A DNA stretch of 64,000 bases from Pseudomonas arsenicoxydans (GCF_006438915.1 NZ_RCZE01000003.1:129070-193069); one strand, 5' to 3'; shown: positions 38,440 to 49,685, counted from the stretch's first letter. Made by a program: numbers and translations. The notes: generated by a model from the letters alone, not told the origin.

Positions 38440-41263
38440 TGAGGGCCTCCTTGATGCGTGCAGAAGTGAGAGGAAGATCGCGGACCCGTTTGCCGATGGC
38501 GTGTGCCACGGCGTTACCGATGGCGCCTACCACCGGGATCATCACCACTTCGGCAATGCCCTTCGATGGATCGCTCGGCGACAACGGCGGCAGGATTTCA
38601 GCCGTCTGCTTCCAGACCGCCACATGGCGCGCCATCGGCAAGCGGTAACGGTTGAAGTTCCAGTCACCCTCCCCCGGCCCGCCTTCGTACAGCGGCATCT
38701 CTTCCATCAGCGCATGGCCGATGCCCATGGCGATCCCGCCTTCGATCTGGCCTTTGACCAGTTCTTCCACCAGCACCCGACCGCACTCAACCCACGAGTG
38801 ATGGTTGAGCACTTGCACTTCGGCCGAACCCTTGTTGACTTTCACTTCCACCAGCGTCGCGACCGGGCTGTAGTAGGTCACAGCCGCGTTGTTCAACTGG
38901 GTGTCCGGGTAGTGCACGTTCTGGCGATCCAGCAGGTGGAAACCGGCACTGTTCATTTGCGCCTTTTTCACGCTCGGCGCGCCGTCGCCGTACTTGACCG
39001 CCAAGCCGTCGAGCGGCAGACGTTCACGCACGCCGTCGATGCTGAACTCGGCCTCGGCCCAGCTCCAGCGGTTGAAGCCGTGCACGGTCGCACCGGTGAC
39101 CAGGCCCTTCTCATGAGCGTGCTTGGCCAGTTGCTCAAAGCTCAGTGGCTGCATGCCGTTGGCGGTGAGTTTGCCGTCGACCCAGTGCGCATCTTCGCGA
39201 CGCACCACATAAGGGTTAGCCGAGCCACCGTAAGGGCCCTGGCTCCAGATCTGCAGCGCCGCCGGCCACAAACCGTGGTTGAACAGCACGCGCGCCGCTT
39301 CACGGGTAGCGTGGCTGAAGTAGTAGGCCGAGTTGGTGGCCGACGACGCCGAGGCGATCTTGCCGACCCAGCGCGGGTTGCGCAGCAGGCTGTCCTGTTC
39401 AGCCTGACTCATGATGTAAGGGTTGCCGCCGCTGATCAGCTGCAACTCTTTCCATTCGGTCTCGCCGGTCTTCACTTCCGTCGCCGCGATACCGAGGAAA
39501 TCGGCCACGACCAAGGCTTGCGAGGTCGACATGCCGGTGCCGATCTCGATACCGATGTGGCGCAGGGTGATGTGGCCTTGCGCGGTGAACTCGATGCTCG
39601 CCATCGGCGCTTCGGAACCGGTGCCGAAATCTTTCTGGCAGATGGCAAAACCGACGCCGTACCAGTTGTCCGGATCCTGTGCTTCGCGCTGCTTTTTGAT
39701 CGCGTCGCGGTTTTTCCAGACGTCGTGAACGGCGGCCTTGTCGAGAATCTCGTGCAAGCGCAACGCACCCGCTGGCACCGCGCCCTGGGTGTTTTTCATG
39801 CCCGAGACCATGGCGTTTTTCTTGCGCAAATCAATGGCGTCGATGCCGAGACGATCGGCAATTTCGTCGACCATCATCTCGGTGGACGCCATGCTTTGCA
39901 GAGTGCCGTAGCCACGCATCGAACCGGCTTCAACGGCGCGGGAATGATAAGCGGTGACCTGCAAATCGTTCTGCGGCATGTAGTAGATCGACTGCGCTGC
40001 CGTGGCACCAACGGCCGCGACGGATGGGCTGTAGTTGACCCGGCCACCGCCATCGACGCTCATTTCTGCGCGGAAAATCTTGAAACTGTGATCCGTCTTG
40101 TCCACGGCCAATTGGTAGCGGATGTCGAACGGGTGACGCTTGATGCCGCTCTGGAACTGCTCATAGCGGTCGTTGGCCAGACGCACGGGCACACCCGCGC
40201 CATACAACGCCGCGAGGGCCGCGTAGTAGACGAAAATGTTGTGGTCTTTGGAACCGTAACCCACGGTGTAACCGGGGTGCATATTCAGGTTCGCCAGGCC
40301 GAAGCGCGACGGCGCGATCATCTTCGCAGTCTCGGTCGCCGCTTCCAGTGGGCACTGGGTCGCCACCACGAAATGCAGGGTCTTGGTTGCCGGGTCATAC
40401 CAGCCGTTGCCGTTGTCCGGCTCCATCGCGGCGGGTTCAATCGACGGGGTTTTGTATCGCTCGTCGAATACCAGCCAGTTGTCCGGCGGCGTGTCGATCT
40501 GCTGTTTCATGCGATCGGCGTAGAACAACCCGCGCTCAGTCAGGTTGCCGTGCAGGTTCGGTTGGGAATTCCACACCGGGCGACGATTTTTCAGCATCGG
40601 GAACAGGATCGAGTCCTTGAGGCTGGCGAATTCGTCTTCGTCCGCCGAGGTCGCCCCGCCTACACGCACATAGCGGAAGCTGCCGTAGGGATCGCCTTCG
40701 TAGAACGGCACTTGAGCACCGTAACGAATCGCTTTGTCATTGAATTTGAGTTTGGCCTTGGCCTGACGGAAACGCTCGAAGTCGTTCCAGATCAGGATGG
40801 CCACCGGGTGACCGATGAACATCGGCACCTTGCCTTCCGGCAACAGCGGATCCGGCGCGTGCTCTTCCGGGAAGACGATGCCGTCTTTCTCCAGATCGGC
40901 GGCGGTGACGATGCGGTCAGGCTGCAATTCGGCGCCGAGCCACGACAGGTCCATGCCCGCGTAGATGCGGTCGGCCTTGATGGTTTTCAGCAGCATGGCG
41001 TGGCCTTGTTGCTGCGGCCAGCCCGGCATGTCCTTGGCGCGGATGTCACGGGCAAAGACTTTGCTGCCGCAGACCTTCGACAAGGCATCGTTACGCGAGC
41101 GCGCCTTGCCGTTGTTGCCGAGCCATTGCTCGGACGGCAAGGTCACGCTGTTTTCCATCAAGGCAGCGAGTGCCTGACTGCTGAGCGGCGTGAGCGTCAC
41201 GCTCACACCTGCCACCAGCCCGCCCTGAAGGAACGAGCGCCGGGATATATCACGGTTGGACAT
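38432..41263 (-). CDS. Moco-binding large subunit, Tat-exported (IorB/aldehyde oxidase type)
   Basis: 943 residues. Tat signal at the start (DISRRSFLQGGLVAGVSVTL). The body has molybdopterin-binding regions of the xanthine oxidase family, e.g. GSMRGYGTLQSMAS, GTGMSTSQALV and the final EVVMIPVVGAIGNAVAHAIG with ALNG end. The gene set (large, 2Fe-2S, cytochrome c, XdhC) matches periplasmic isoquinoline 1-oxidoreductase or aldehyde oxidoreductase; the true substrate cannot be told from sequence. First gene of its operon. Confidence 0.92.
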   Translation of the reverse strand: MSNRDISRRSFLQGGLVAGVSVTLTPLSSQALAALMENSVTLPSEQWLGNNGKARSRNDALSKVCGSKVFARDIRAKDMPGWPQQQGHAMLLKTIKADRIYAGMDLSWLGAELQPDRIVTAADLEKDGIVFPEEHAPDPLLPEGKVPMFIGHPVAILIWNDFERFRQAKAKLKFNDKAIRYGAQVPFYEGDPYGSFRYVRVGGATSADEDEFASLKDSILFPMLKNRRPVWNSQPNLHGNLTERGLFYADRMKQQIDTPPDNWLVFDERYKTPSIEPAAMEPDNGNGWYDPATKTLHFVVATQCPLEAATETAKMIAPSRFGLANLNMHPGYTVGYGSKDHNIFVYYAALAALYGAGVPVRLANDRYEQFQSGIKRHPFDIRYQLAVDKTDHSFKIFRAEMSVDGGGRVNYSPSVAAVGATAAQSIYYMPQNDLQVTAYHSRAVEAGSMRGYGTLQSMASTEMMVDEIADRLGIDAIDLRKKNAMVSGMKNTQGAVPAGALRLHEILDKAAVHDVWKNRDAIKKQREAQDPDNWYGVGFAICQKDFGTGSEAPMASIEFTAQGHITLRHIGIEIGTGMSTSQALVVADFLGIAATEVKTGETEWKELQLISGGNPYIMSQAEQDSLLRNPRWVGKIASASSATNSAYYFSHATREAARVLFNHGLWPAALQIWSQGPYGGSANPYVVRREDAHWVDGKLTANGMQPLSFEQLAKHAHEKGLVTGATVHGFNRWSWAEAEFSIDGVRERLPLDGLAVKYGDGAPSVKKAQMNSAGFHLLDRQNVHYPDTQLNNAAVTYYSPVATLVEVKVNKGSAEVQVLNHHSWVECGRVLVEELVKGQIEGGIAMGIGHALMEEMPLYEGGPGEGDWNFNRYRLPMARHVAVWKQTAEILPPLSPSDPSKGIAEVVMIPVVGAIGNAVAHAIGKRVRDLPLTSARIKEALNG

Positions 41264-41616
41264 GGATCATCCTCTGGGCGGTTATAGACCCGCCCTTCTG
41301 GTTATGTTCTGGAAATCTCGAGTCGTGCAGAAGCCCTTTTTGACGAAACGAAGGGCTGAAATGACAGTGCAAAGCTGACCGAAAGGTTAAGTTTATAGGC
41401 TTATGCGCCTGCGGCAAACAGCCCCACACAAAAAAACTGACCAGCGAATCAAAATACTGTGTTTTCAGTGCACAGAATTGACCAGGCAAGTAAATGCAAC
41501 GCCAAGGTCAGCCCGGCCGGACGGCGTCGTCGCGACAACCTTAGAGGCAGCATAGAAGAAGGCAGGCAGGATGGCCCGGTAAGGGAGACTGCGAGAGGAG
41601 GAAAAGCCAAATTCCA
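41264..41616. other. Gap upstream of molybdenum hydroxylase operon
   Basis: 353 bases holding the operon promoter region. No operator, sRNA or small gene that I can support. The nearest structure is the tRNA-Asp terminator at its right end. Confidence 0.4.
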
Positions 41617-41652
41617 GACACAAAAAACCCCGGTCTTTCGACCAGGGTCTTT
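41617..41652 (-). terminator. Terminator of tRNA-Asp/Val cluster
   Basis: CCCTGGTC and GACCGGGG stem with a GAAA loop, followed on the minus strand by TTTTTTG, about 85 bases after the last tRNA. Confidence 0.8.
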
Positions 41653-41734
41653 GCTATCGACTCAAAGTAAACACCGGCATGGCCAGCGTCTTTCTTTGTA
41701 GCTTCAAGGCGTTCAGTGGGCCTTGAGGCAGATA

Positions 41735-41811
41735 TGGCGCAGCGGACGGGACTCGAACCCGCGACCCCCGGCGTGACAGGCCGGTATTCTAACCGACTGA
41801 ACTACCGCTGC
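41735..41811 (-). tRNA. tRNA-Asp (anticodon GTC), copy 1
   Basis: 77 bases with CCA. Anticodon stem CCGGC/GCCGG around CTGTCAC (GTC). Identical in sequence to the copy at 41904. Confidence 0.97.
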
Positions 41812-41903
41812 GTATCGCTTTGGACTTTCATCCAAGTAACTCGTCTGATTGAAAACTCAGAAGCTTTTCAATCTCGAACCAGATAAATCTGACTCGGAAA
41901 ATA

Positions 41904-41980
41904 TGGCGCAGCGGACGGGACTCGAACCCGCGACCCCCGGCGTGACAGGCCGGTATTCTAACCGACTGAACTACCGCTGC
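41904..41980 (-). tRNA. tRNA-Asp (anticodon GTC), copy 2
   Basis: 77 bases, identical to copy 1 and separated from it by 92 bases. A tandem pair read from one transcript with tRNA-Val(TAC). Confidence 0.97.
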
Positions 41981-42033
41981 GCGTCGGTGGAGGCATTTCA
42001 GCCTACCTCTTGCTTTCGCAAGTATCTCGGAAG

Positions 42034-42109
42034 TGGTGGGTGATGACGGGATCGAACCGCCGACATTCTGCTTGTAAGGCAGACGCTCTCCCAGCTGAGC
42101 TAATCACCC
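42034..42109 (-). tRNA. tRNA-Val (anticodon TAC)
   Basis: 76 bases with CCA. Acceptor GGGTGAT/ATCACCC, anticodon loop CTTACAA (TAC), T-loop TTCGATC. First gene in the tRNA transcript (minus strand). Confidence 0.96.
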
Positions 42110-42290
42110 GTTTGCATCTCCGAGGCCGCGAAATTTACGCAGGTAGCGAACCTAAGTCAATAGCAGGATTGAAGTTTTTTAAAAACAGCTGCAAGAGGCA
42201 AGCCTCAAGCCATAAGTGGAAGCCGTCACGCGTGAGGCCCGCATAACACTGTCGAGCCTTTACTTGCAGCTTGAAGCTTGAAACTGCTTC

Positions 42291-43067
42291 TCACTGCTCG
42301 TAAATCATCTTCTTGGTCATGCCACCGTCGACCACAAATTCCTGGCCCGTGACGAACCCGGCATTTTTCGACAACAGCCAGGCCACCATCGCCGCCACGT
42401 CTTCAACCGTCCCTACCCTGCCCGCCGGATGCTGCGCATGATCGGCATCGGTCAGTGGCTCCGCCCGCCGCACAGAAGGATCACGGGTATCGATCCAGCC
42501 CGGACTGACCGCATTCACACGGATTTCCGGCCCAAGACTGATCGCCAAGGCGTGAGTCAGCGCCAACAGCCCGCCCTTGCTGGCCGCGTAAGCCTCTGTG
42601 TCAGGTTCCGACTGGCCGGCGCGGGTCGAGGCCAGGTTGACGATCGCGCCGCTGTGCGCGCGCAGATACGGCGCACAGTGCTTGGCCAACAACATCGGCC
42701 CGCTAAGGTTCACCGCCAACACTCGATTCCAGTAAGCCAGATCGAGGCTTTCCAGGGTGATGTTGTGCGGATCGGCCACCGCGGCATTGCACACCAACGC
42801 ATCCAGGCGCCCGAACTGCCCCAGCACCTCGGCAACACCCAGCGCCACCTGCCCTTCGTTCGAGACGTCCATGGCGATAAACCAGGCATTGTCGCCCAGC
42901 ACCTTCGCCACTTTCGAACCGCGAACCCGGTCAAGGTCGCTCAGCACCACCTGCCAGCCTTCGCTGATCAGCCAGGCCGAAATCCCCAGACCAATGCCCC
43001 GCGCCGCGCCGGTGACCAGCGCAACACGACCATTGGCCCCGGAGGTCGGCGTGGACAACTCGATCAC
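42291..43067 (-). CDS. Short-chain dehydrogenase/reductase
   Basis: 258 residues. Classical [13 protein letters not shown] (cofactor Gly motif, about 20-29), SDLD after the second strand suggests NAD preference, CNAAVADP (structural NAG-type motif), Ser in NLAST, and catalytic YAASK. Ends with a conserved VDGGMTKK. Substrate unknown. Overlaps metZ by 4 bases, so cotranslated, and follows metZ in P. aeruginosa too. Confidence 0.88.
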   Translation of the reverse strand: MIELSTPTSGANGRVALVTGAARGIGLGISAWLISEGWQVVLSDLDRVRGSKVAKVLGDNAWFIAMDVSNEGQVALGVAEVLGQFGRLDALVCNAAVADPHNITLESLDLAYWNRVLAVNLSGPMLLAKHCAPYLRAHSGAIVNLASTRAGQSEPDTEAYAASKGGLLALTHALAISLGPEIRVNAVSPGWIDTRDPSVRRAEPLTDADHAQHPAGRVGTVEDVAAMVAWLLSKNAGFVTGQEFVVDGGMTKKMIYEQ

Positions 43068-44275
43068 AAGGCCGCCAACCCGCGCGCCAGGTCGGCTTGC
43101 AGGTCAGCCACGTCTTCCAGGCCAACCGCAATGCGGATCAGGCTGTCACGAATGCCAGCGGCTTCACGCTCTTGCGGCGCCAGACGGCCGTGAGAGGTGG
43201 TGCTCGGATGGGTGATGGTGGTTTTGGTATCACCGAGGTTGGCCGTGATCGAAATCAGGCGGGTTGCATCGATAAAGCGCCAGGCGCCCTCTTTGCCGCC
43301 CTTGACCTCAAAGCTGACCACCGCACCAAACCCTTTCTGCTGACGCTTGGCGAGTTCGTGCTGCGGGTGGCTTTTCAGGCCGGCGTAATGGACTTTCTCG
43401 ATGCCATCTTGCTTTTCCAGCCACTCGGCCAGTTCCTGGGCGTTGGCGCAATGCGCCTTCATCCGCAGGTTCAAAGTTTCGAGGCCCTTGAGGAAAATCC
43501 ACGCATTGAACGGGCTCAGTGTCGGCCCGGCAGTGCGCAGAAAACCGACGACTTCTTTCATCTGCTCACTGCGACCGGCGACGACACCGCCCATGCAACG
43601 GCCCTGGCCGTCGATGAACTTGGTGGCCGAGTGCACGACGATGTCCGCGCCCATCTTCAGCGGCTGCTGCAACGCTGGAGTGCAGAAACAGTTGTCGACC
43701 ACCAGCATCGCGCCTTTGGCGTGAGCGATTTCAGCCAGCGCAGCGATATCCACCAGCTCGGCCAACGGGTTGGATGGCGACTCGACAAACAGCAATTTGG
43801 TATTGGCCTTGATTGCGGCGTCCCAACCGGACAAGTCCGCCAGAGGCACGTAATCGACTTCAACACCGAAACGCTTGAAGTACTTTTCGAACAGGCTGAT
43901 GGTCGAACCGAACACACTGCGTGAAACCAGCACATGGTCGCCAGCGCTGCACAGACTCATCACCACCGCCATGATCGCGGCCATGCCGGTGGCCGTGGCC
44001 ACGGCTTGTTCGGCGCTTTCCAGCGCAGCGATGCGCTCTTCGAACGCACGCACGGTCGGGTTGGTGTAGCGCGAGTAAACGTTGCCTGGCACTTCACCGG
44101 CAAAGCGCGCAGCTGCGTCGGCAGCGGTACGGAAGACGTAGCTGGAAGTGAAGAACATCGGATCACCGTGTTCGCCTTCCGGCGTGCGGTGCTGTCCGGC
44201 GCGTACGGCCAGGGTATCGAACGCTACGCCATCGAGGTCGCTGTCCAGCCGACCGGCATCCCAATCCTGACTCAT
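43064..44275 (-). CDS. metZ: O-succinylhomoserine sulfhydrylase
   Basis: 403 residues from the ATG at 44275 ([13 protein letters not shown]). Cys/Met metabolism PLP enzyme: PLP lysine in [16 protein letters not shown], phosphate contacts near [16 protein letters not shown]. It makes homocysteine directly from O-succinylhomoserine and sulfide, the route used by Pseudomonas for methionine. Downstream of purF after a REP pair. Confidence 0.95.
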   Translation of the reverse strand: MSQDWDAGRLDSDLDGVAFDTLAVRAGQHRTPEGEHGDPMFFTSSYVFRTAADAAARFAGEVPGNVYSRYTNPTVRAFEERIAALESAEQAVATATGMAAIMAVVMSLCSAGDHVLVSRSVFGSTISLFEKYFKRFGVEVDYVPLADLSGWDAAIKANTKLLFVESPSNPLAELVDIAALAEIAHAKGAMLVVDNCFCTPALQQPLKMGADIVVHSATKFIDGQGRCMGGVVAGRSEQMKEVVGFLRTAGPTLSPFNAWIFLKGLETLNLRMKAHCANAQELAEWLEKQDGIEKVHYAGLKSHPQHELAKRQQKGFGAVVSFEVKGGKEGAWRFIDATRLISITANLGDTKTTITHPSTTSHGRLAPQEREAAGIRDSLIRIAVGLEDVADLQADLARGLAAL

Positions 44276-44315
44276 GCTTTCACTCCTTGCCTTACTCGGT
44301 AATGGATACAAAACC

Positions 44316-44397
44316 GGCCTGTAGGAGCATGGCTTGCCCGCGAAGGGGCCCTTGGGAACGCCAAAAGCTTCGCGGGCAAGCCTTGCTCCTACAGGCC
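44316..44397. repeat. REP inverted pair, GTAGGAGC type
   Basis: GGCCTGTAGGAGCATGGCTT...GCGAAG and its near-perfect inverse at 44369-44397 flank a 23-base spacer between metZ and purF. This variant (GTAGGAGC...GCCCGCGAAG) differs from the GTGGGAGC family found further on. Confidence 0.85.
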
Positions 44398-44407
44398 GTT
44401 CGTTTAC

Positions 44408-45913
44408 TCAGTTGTTGTACAGATCGATGATCGCACTGACTGCCTGCGTCTTGACCTTGGAGGCATCGTTACGTGCCTGTTCGATCTTGTTCAGGTAAGC
44501 CTCGTCGACGTCGCCGGTGACGTACTTGCCGTCAAACACTGCGCAATCGAAGTTTTCGATCTTGATCTTGCCGCCACCGACCGCTTCGATCAAGTCAGGC
44601 AAGTCCTGATAGATCAACCAGTCAGCGCCAATCAGGTCAGCAACGTCCTGGGTCGAACGGTTGTGAGCGATCAGTTCGTGAGCGCTCGGCATGTCGATAC
44701 CGTAGACGTTCGGGTAACGAACGGCCGGTGCAGCGGAGCAGAAGTACACGTTCTTGGCGCCGGCTTCGCGAGCCATCTGGATGATCTGCTTGCACGTCGT
44801 GCCGCGAACGATCGAGTCGTCCACCAGCATTACGTTCTTGCCACGGAATTCCAGCTCGATCGCGTTGAGCTTCTGGCGTACGGATTTTTTCCGTGCAGCC
44901 TGGCCCGGCATGATGAAGGTCCGGCCGATGTAGCGGTTCTTCACGAAGCCTTCGCGGAACTTGACGCCCAGGTGGTTCGCCAGCTCCAGGGCCGCGGTGC
45001 GGCTGGTGTCCGGGATCGGGATGACCACGTCGATATCGTGCTCAGGACGCTCGCGCAAAATCTTCTCGGCGAGCTTCTCACCCATGCGCAGACGCGCCTT
45101 GTAGACAGAAACGCCGTCGATGATCGAATCCGGACGCGCCAGGTAGACGTGTTCGAAGATGCACGGGGTCAGGGACGGGTTGGTCGCGCACTGACGGGTG
45201 TGCAGCTTGCCGTCTTCAGTGATGTAGACCGCTTCTCCCGGTGCCAGATCGCGAATCAGGGTGAAACCGAGGACGTCCAGGGAGACGCTTTCGGAGGCGA
45301 TCATGTACTCGACGCCTTCGTCGGTGTGACGCTGGCCGAAGACGATCGGGCGGATGCCGTGCGGGTCACGGAAACCGACGATGCCGTAACCGGTCACCAT
45401 CGCCACGACCGCGTAGCCACCGACGCAACGGTTGTGCACGTCAGTTACGGCGGCGAACACGTCTTCTTCGGTTGGCTGCAACTTGCCGCGCTGGGCCAGT
45501 TCGTGCGCGAACACGTTCAGCAGGACTTCCGAGTCGGAGTTGGTGTTGACGTGGCGCAGGTCAGATTCGTAAATCTCCTTGGCCAGTTGTTCAACGTTGG
45601 TCAGGTTACCGTTGTGCGCCAACGTGATGCCGTAAGGCGAGTTGACATAGAACGGCTGAGCTTCGGCCGAAGTCGAGCTGCCTGCGGTCGGGTAACGCAC
45701 ATGGCCAATGCCCATGTGGCCGACCAGGCGCTGCATGTGACGCTGATGGAACACGTCACGTACAAGACCATTGTCCTTGCGCAGGAATAACCGGCCGTCA
45801 TGGCTGGTTACGATACCGGCAGCGTCCTGGCCGCGGTGCTGGAGCACGGTTAGCGCGTCATACAGCGCCTGATTGACGTTCGACTTACCGACGATACCGA
45901 CGATGCCACACAT
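44408..45913 (-). CDS. purF: Amidophosphoribosyltransferase
   Basis: 501 residues from the ATG at 45913, so that Cys2 (MCGIVGIVG) becomes the N-terminal nucleophile after Met removal. N-terminal glutaminase domain to about 230, then PRTase domain with [18 protein letters not shown]. First step of purine synthesis: PRPP plus glutamine to phosphoribosylamine. It follows cvpA, as in most gamma-proteobacteria. Confidence 0.98.
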   Translation of the reverse strand: MCGIVGIVGKSNVNQALYDALTVLQHRGQDAAGIVTSHDGRLFLRKDNGLVRDVFHQRHMQRLVGHMGIGHVRYPTAGSSTSAEAQPFYVNSPYGITLAHNGNLTNVEQLAKEIYESDLRHVNTNSDSEVLLNVFAHELAQRGKLQPTEEDVFAAVTDVHNRCVGGYAVVAMVTGYGIVGFRDPHGIRPIVFGQRHTDEGVEYMIASESVSLDVLGFTLIRDLAPGEAVYITEDGKLHTRQCATNPSLTPCIFEHVYLARPDSIIDGVSVYKARLRMGEKLAEKILRERPEHDIDVVIPIPDTSRTAALELANHLGVKFREGFVKNRYIGRTFIMPGQAARKKSVRQKLNAIELEFRGKNVMLVDDSIVRGTTCKQIIQMAREAGAKNVYFCSAAPAVRYPNVYGIDMPSAHELIAHNRSTQDVADLIGADWLIYQDLPDLIEAVGGGKIKIENFDCAVFDGKYVTGDVDEAYLNKIEQARNDASKVKTQAVSAIIDLYNN

Positions 45914-45954
45914 GCGACGCAACCCCTACTTAATGGATCTGAACTGAACAACAC

Positions 45955-46515
45955 TCACTGAGGCGTTTTGACCATCGGCAAGAGTTGCTCCTTGAACGGT
46001 ATCTCAGCGGGTACGCTGATACCGCTGGCAAGCCACTGACTGCTCCACCCGAGAATCAGGTTTTTGGACCAATCTGCGACCAATAGAAATTTTGGCACGA
46101 GCTGTGACTCTTTCCACCACCCGTCCTGCTGTACCGGCCCCAGGCTCAACAGCCCGACCGCCACAACCACCAGCAACACGCCACGCGCGGCGCCGAAGGC
46201 CATGCCGAGGAATCGATCGGTCCCGGATAGCCCGGTGACGCGAACCAACTCGCCGATAAGATAATTGATCATTGCGCCTACGATTAACGTGGCGACAAAC
46301 ATGATGGCACAGCCCGTGATGACACGAGCTGACGGCGTTTGAATGTATCCGGCGAGGTACTCGGACAATGAACCACCGAACATCCAGGCAACGGCTCCTG
46401 CGATGATCCAGGTCACCAGCGACAGTGCTTCTTTGACGAAGCCGCGGCTCAGACTGATCAATGCGGAGATGGCGACGATTGCAACGATCGCCCAGTCAAC
46501 CCAGGTAAATGGCAC
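45955..46515 (-). CDS. cvpA: CvpA family membrane protein
   Basis: 186 residues with four membrane helices in the N-terminal 125 residues, beginning MPFTWVDWAIVAIVAISALI; contains GFVKEALSLVTWI and FGAARGVLLVV conserved in CvpA (colicin V production protein). Role in envelope homeostasis; exact mechanism unclear. 41 bases before purF. Confidence 0.95.
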   Translation of the reverse strand: MPFTWVDWAIVAIVAISALISLSRGFVKEALSLVTWIIAGAVAWMFGGSLSEYLAGYIQTPSARVITGCAIMFVATLIVGAMINYLIGELVRVTGLSGTDRFLGMAFGAARGVLLVVVAVGLLSLGPVQQDGWWKESQLVPKFLLVADWSKNLILGWSSQWLASGISVPAEIPFKEQLLPMVKTPQ

Positions 46516-46614
46516 AGTGCAGCCTACAGACGGATAAGGCGGCGCATTTTAGCAGAGCGCACGGCTATCGGTAAGCTGCGATTGTCAGTGCATTTCAAAT
46601 CGACGTGATAGTTT

Positions 46615-47268
46615 TTACCCGCGCTCAGGCTGGAAGCGCACGACAAAACCTTTGAGTTTCTTCTGGCGGTCCAGCAAGTCACGCAGGCGGTCGGCTTCGG
46701 CGCGCTCAATCAGCGGCCCGACAAACACTCGATTCTTGCCATCAGAGGATCGGATGTAAGCGTTGTAGCCCTGACTACGCAGGTCTTTCTGCAGGCTTTC
46801 GGCGTTTTCTCGGCTCCCCAGACTGGCTACTTGCACCGACCAACTGACCGACAGGCCATTGGCATCAATGCGACTTTGAGTCGTATCCGGTTTAGTCGGC
46901 GCAGCCGCGATCGGCTGAGTCGGCGGCGTCGTGGACTTGGCGGCTGGCGCTGGGGCAACGGGCTTGGCGACAGGTGCCGGGGTCACAGGGACAGTCGGCA
47001 CAATTGGTGCCGACGGCGCCTCTTGCTGAGCGATTTCATCATCGCTCGGCACCGGTTCTTGAGGCAGCGCTTGCGGCTCAGGCACCACGACTGGCTCGAC
47101 TTGCACTTGCGGCATCGCCGGGGCATGTGGCGCAGCTGGGGCGTCGACTACCACCTGGCGCTGCTCATCCTGACGGGAAAACAGCATCGGCAGGAAAATC
47201 ACCGCCAGTGCCACCAGCACCAGGGCGCCAACCATACGTTGTTTGTAGGCCTTATCCAGCAATGCCAT
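46615..47268 (-). CDS. dedD: SPOR-domain division protein (DedD-like)
   Basis: 217 residues from the ATG at 47268. One N-terminal membrane helix (MVGALVLVALAVIFLPMLF), a long Pro/Ala/Val-rich periplasmic linker (about 40-135) and a C-terminal SPOR domain (SWSVQVASLGSRENAESLQK through RFQPERG) that binds denuded peptidoglycan at septa. Overlaps folC by 17 bases. Conserved folC-dedD-cvpA-purF order. Confidence 0.9.
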   Translation of the reverse strand: MALLDKAYKQRMVGALVLVALAVIFLPMLFSRQDEQRQVVVDAPAAPHAPAMPQVQVEPVVVPEPQALPQEPVPSDDEIAQQEAPSAPIVPTVPVTPAPVAKPVAPAPAAKSTTPPTQPIAAAPTKPDTTQSRIDANGLSVSWSVQVASLGSRENAESLQKDLRSQGYNAYIRSSDGKNRVFVGPLIERAEADRLRDLLDRQKKLKGFVVRFQPERG

Positions 47269-48559
47269 TTGCCGCTTCCTCCGTGGAGCGCCGGGCAAGC
47301 CATTCAAGGGCCTCGGCAACACAATAAAATGATCCGAACAACAGAATCTCATCGTCGCTCGTCGCCAGCGTACTCTGCCCTTCCAGGGCTGCCGCCACGC
47401 TGTCATAGGACGTTACCGACGCGCCAAGGTTCTGCAATGCAGCCTGCAAATCGGCAACCGGTCGCGCTCGCGGAGAATCCAGCGGCGCAACAGCCCAGTG
47501 CTGGACACTAGCATTCAATTCACCGACAACACCATCCAGATCCTTGTCAGCCAGCAAACCGAACACCGCCAGGCGCTTGCCAACCGGCGGACGACTGGCC
47601 AGGCGCCGTGCCAGATATTCGGCCGCATGCGGGTTATGCCCCACATCCAGCAGCAAGCTCAATCGCTTGCCCTGCCAGTCGAACTGACGGCGGTCGAGAC
47701 GACCCACCACCCGCGTCGCTTTGAGCGCATCAATAATCTGTGCATCAACCCACGGCAACCCGAGCAGCAGATACGCCTGCAATGCCAGTGCCGCGTTTTC
47801 CATCGGCAGATCGAGCAACGGCAGATCGCGCAGCTCGACCGCACGCCCCTGAGCATCCAGACCGCGCCATTGCCAGTTGTGATCGGTCACGCCGAGGTCA
47901 AAATCACGGCCACGCAGGAAAAACGGACAAGCCAACTCGCGCGCCTTGTCCAGCAGGGGTTGTGGAGGACTCAGATCGCCACAGAGCGCAGGCGCGCCCT
48001 GACGGAAGATGCCGGCCTTTTCAAAGGCCACGGACTCACGGGTATCACCCAGATAGTCGGCATGATCGACGCCGATGCTGGTGACCAGCGCCATGTCGGC
48101 ATCGACCACGTTAACCGTGTCGAGACGCCCGCCCAGACCGACTTCCAGCACTACCGCATCAAGCCCGGCCTGTTGGAACAGCCAGAATGCCGCCAGGGTG
48201 CCCATTTCGAAGTACGTCAGGGAGGTATCGCCGCGACCGGCCTCGACAGCTGCAAAGGCTTCGCACAGCTCGGCGTCACTGGCTTCGACGCCATTGACCT
48301 GCACCCGCTCGTTGTAGCGCAGCAGGTGCGGAGAATTGTAGACACCAACGTTCAGGCCTTGCGCCCGTAGCAATGAAGCCACGAATGCGCAGGTAGAACC
48401 CTTGCCGTTGGTGCCGGTGACCGTGATCACCCGAGGCGCCGGCTTGCCCAGTCCCATGCGGGACGCTACCTGTTGCGAGCGCTCCAGGCCCATGTCGATG
48501 GCCGAAGGGTGCAACTGCTCAAGGTAGGCGAGCCACTCGCCAAGGGTGCGCTCGGTCAT
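47252..48559 (-). CDS. folC: Bifunctional folylpolyglutamate/dihydrofolate synthase
   Basis: 435 residues, Mur-ligase fold with P-loop [18 protein letters not shown] and the following HLLRYNERV. Adds glutamates to folates and makes dihydrofolate from dihydropteroate. Overlaps accD by 4 bases and dedD by 17, so a tightly coupled operon. Confidence 0.97.
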   Translation of the reverse strand: MTERTLGEWLAYLEQLHPSAIDMGLERSQQVASRMGLGKPAPRVITVTGTNGKGSTCAFVASLLRAQGLNVGVYNSPHLLRYNERVQVNGVEASDAELCEAFAAVEAGRGDTSLTYFEMGTLAAFWLFQQAGLDAVVLEVGLGGRLDTVNVVDADMALVTSIGVDHADYLGDTRESVAFEKAGIFRQGAPALCGDLSPPQPLLDKARELACPFFLRGRDFDLGVTDHNWQWRGLDAQGRAVELRDLPLLDLPMENAALALQAYLLLGLPWVDAQIIDALKATRVVGRLDRRQFDWQGKRLSLLLDVGHNPHAAEYLARRLASRPPVGKRLAVFGLLADKDLDGVVGELNASVQHWAVAPLDSPRARPVADLQAALQNLGASVTSYDSVAAALEGQSTLATSDDEILLFGSFYCVAEALEWLARRSTEEAANGIAG

Positions 48560-49476
48560 ATGTTCGCAGGTACCGGCGGAACCACGATCGGCTCGACTGG
48601 CGCAGCGACGAATGTCGGCGTCGGCAGGCCCATCATTTGTGCCAGCAGGTTGCCCAGACGCGGACGCAGCTCCTGACGGTGAATGATCATGTCGATGGCG
48701 CCGTGTTCCAGCAGGAATTCGCTGCGCTGGAAGCCTTCCGGCAGTTTTTCACGCACGGTTTGTTCGATCACGCGCGGACCAGCAAAGCCGATCAGGGCTT
48801 TCGGCTCACCGACGATCACGTCGCCGAGCATCGCCAGACTGGCGGAAACACCGCCGTAGACCGGGTCGGTCAGTACGGAGATGAACGGAATGCCTTCTTC
48901 ACGCAGACGCGCCAGTACCGCCGAGGTCTTGGCCATTTGCATCAGGGAGATCAGGGCTTCCTGCATCCGCGCACCACCGGAAGCGGCGAAGCAGATCATC
49001 GGGCATTTGTTTTCCAGGGCGTAGTTGGCGGCGCGAACAAAACGCTCACCAACGATGGCGCCCATCGAACCACCCATGAAGGAAAATTCGAACGCCGACA
49101 CGACAACCGGCATACCCAGCAAGGTGCCGCTCATGGAGATCAGTGCGTCTTTTTCGCCGGTCTGCTTCTGGGCAGCGGTCAGGCGATCCTTGTACTTCTT
49201 GCCGTCGCGGAATTTCAGACGGTCAACCGGCTCCAGATCCGCACCCAGTTCGGCACGGCCTTCGGCGTCGAGGAAGATATCAATGCGGGCGCGCGCGCCG
49301 ATACGCATGTGGTGGTTGCACTTGGGGCAAACGTCCAGGGTCTTTTCCAGCTCCGGACGATACAGCACAGCCTCGCAAGACGGGCATTTGTGCCACAGAC
49401 CTTCAGGCACCGAGCTCTTCTTGACCTCGGAACGCATGATCGAAGGGATCAGTTTGTCTACTAACCAGTTGCTCAT
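48556..49476 (-). CDS. accD: Acetyl-CoA carboxylase carboxyltransferase subunit beta
   Basis: 306 residues from the ATG at 49476 ([13 protein letters not shown]). N-terminal zinc ribbon with KCPSC and VCPKC, then the crotonase-like transferase domain ([29 protein letters not shown]). Works with AccA to form malonyl-CoA for fatty acid synthesis. Confidence 0.98.
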   Translation of the reverse strand: MSNWLVDKLIPSIMRSEVKKSSVPEGLWHKCPSCEAVLYRPELEKTLDVCPKCNHHMRIGARARIDIFLDAEGRAELGADLEPVDRLKFRDGKKYKDRLTAAQKQTGEKDALISMSGTLLGMPVVVSAFEFSFMGGSMGAIVGERFVRAANYALENKCPMICFAASGGARMQEALISLMQMAKTSAVLARLREEGIPFISVLTDPVYGGVSASLAMLGDVIVGEPKALIGFAGPRVIEQTVREKLPEGFQRSEFLLEHGAIDMIIHRQELRPRLGNLLAQMMGLPTPTFVAAPVEPIVVPPVPANI

Positions 49477-49685
49477 GCTTTCTTTCTCCAGTACCGGCGG
49501 CCCGAACGCTCTGGTTCGCAGCCCCGCGTATGCCCTTGAGCTAAATTCATGTGTGTGGCGATGGTCGGTGGATGGCCGGGTCAGCGAAACGCGACCTGCG
49601 TACAATCCATCAACCCTCAGCCGTGCCTGCTTTGTGCAGCGCAGTGCATTTTGGGACGGCGGCAGTCTGCCAGCCGTCACATCGT

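Noticed and set aside
38501..41287. 928-codon plus-strand frame opposite the Moco subunit
   Set aside because: Shadow of the conserved large subunit gene; no domain can be recognised.
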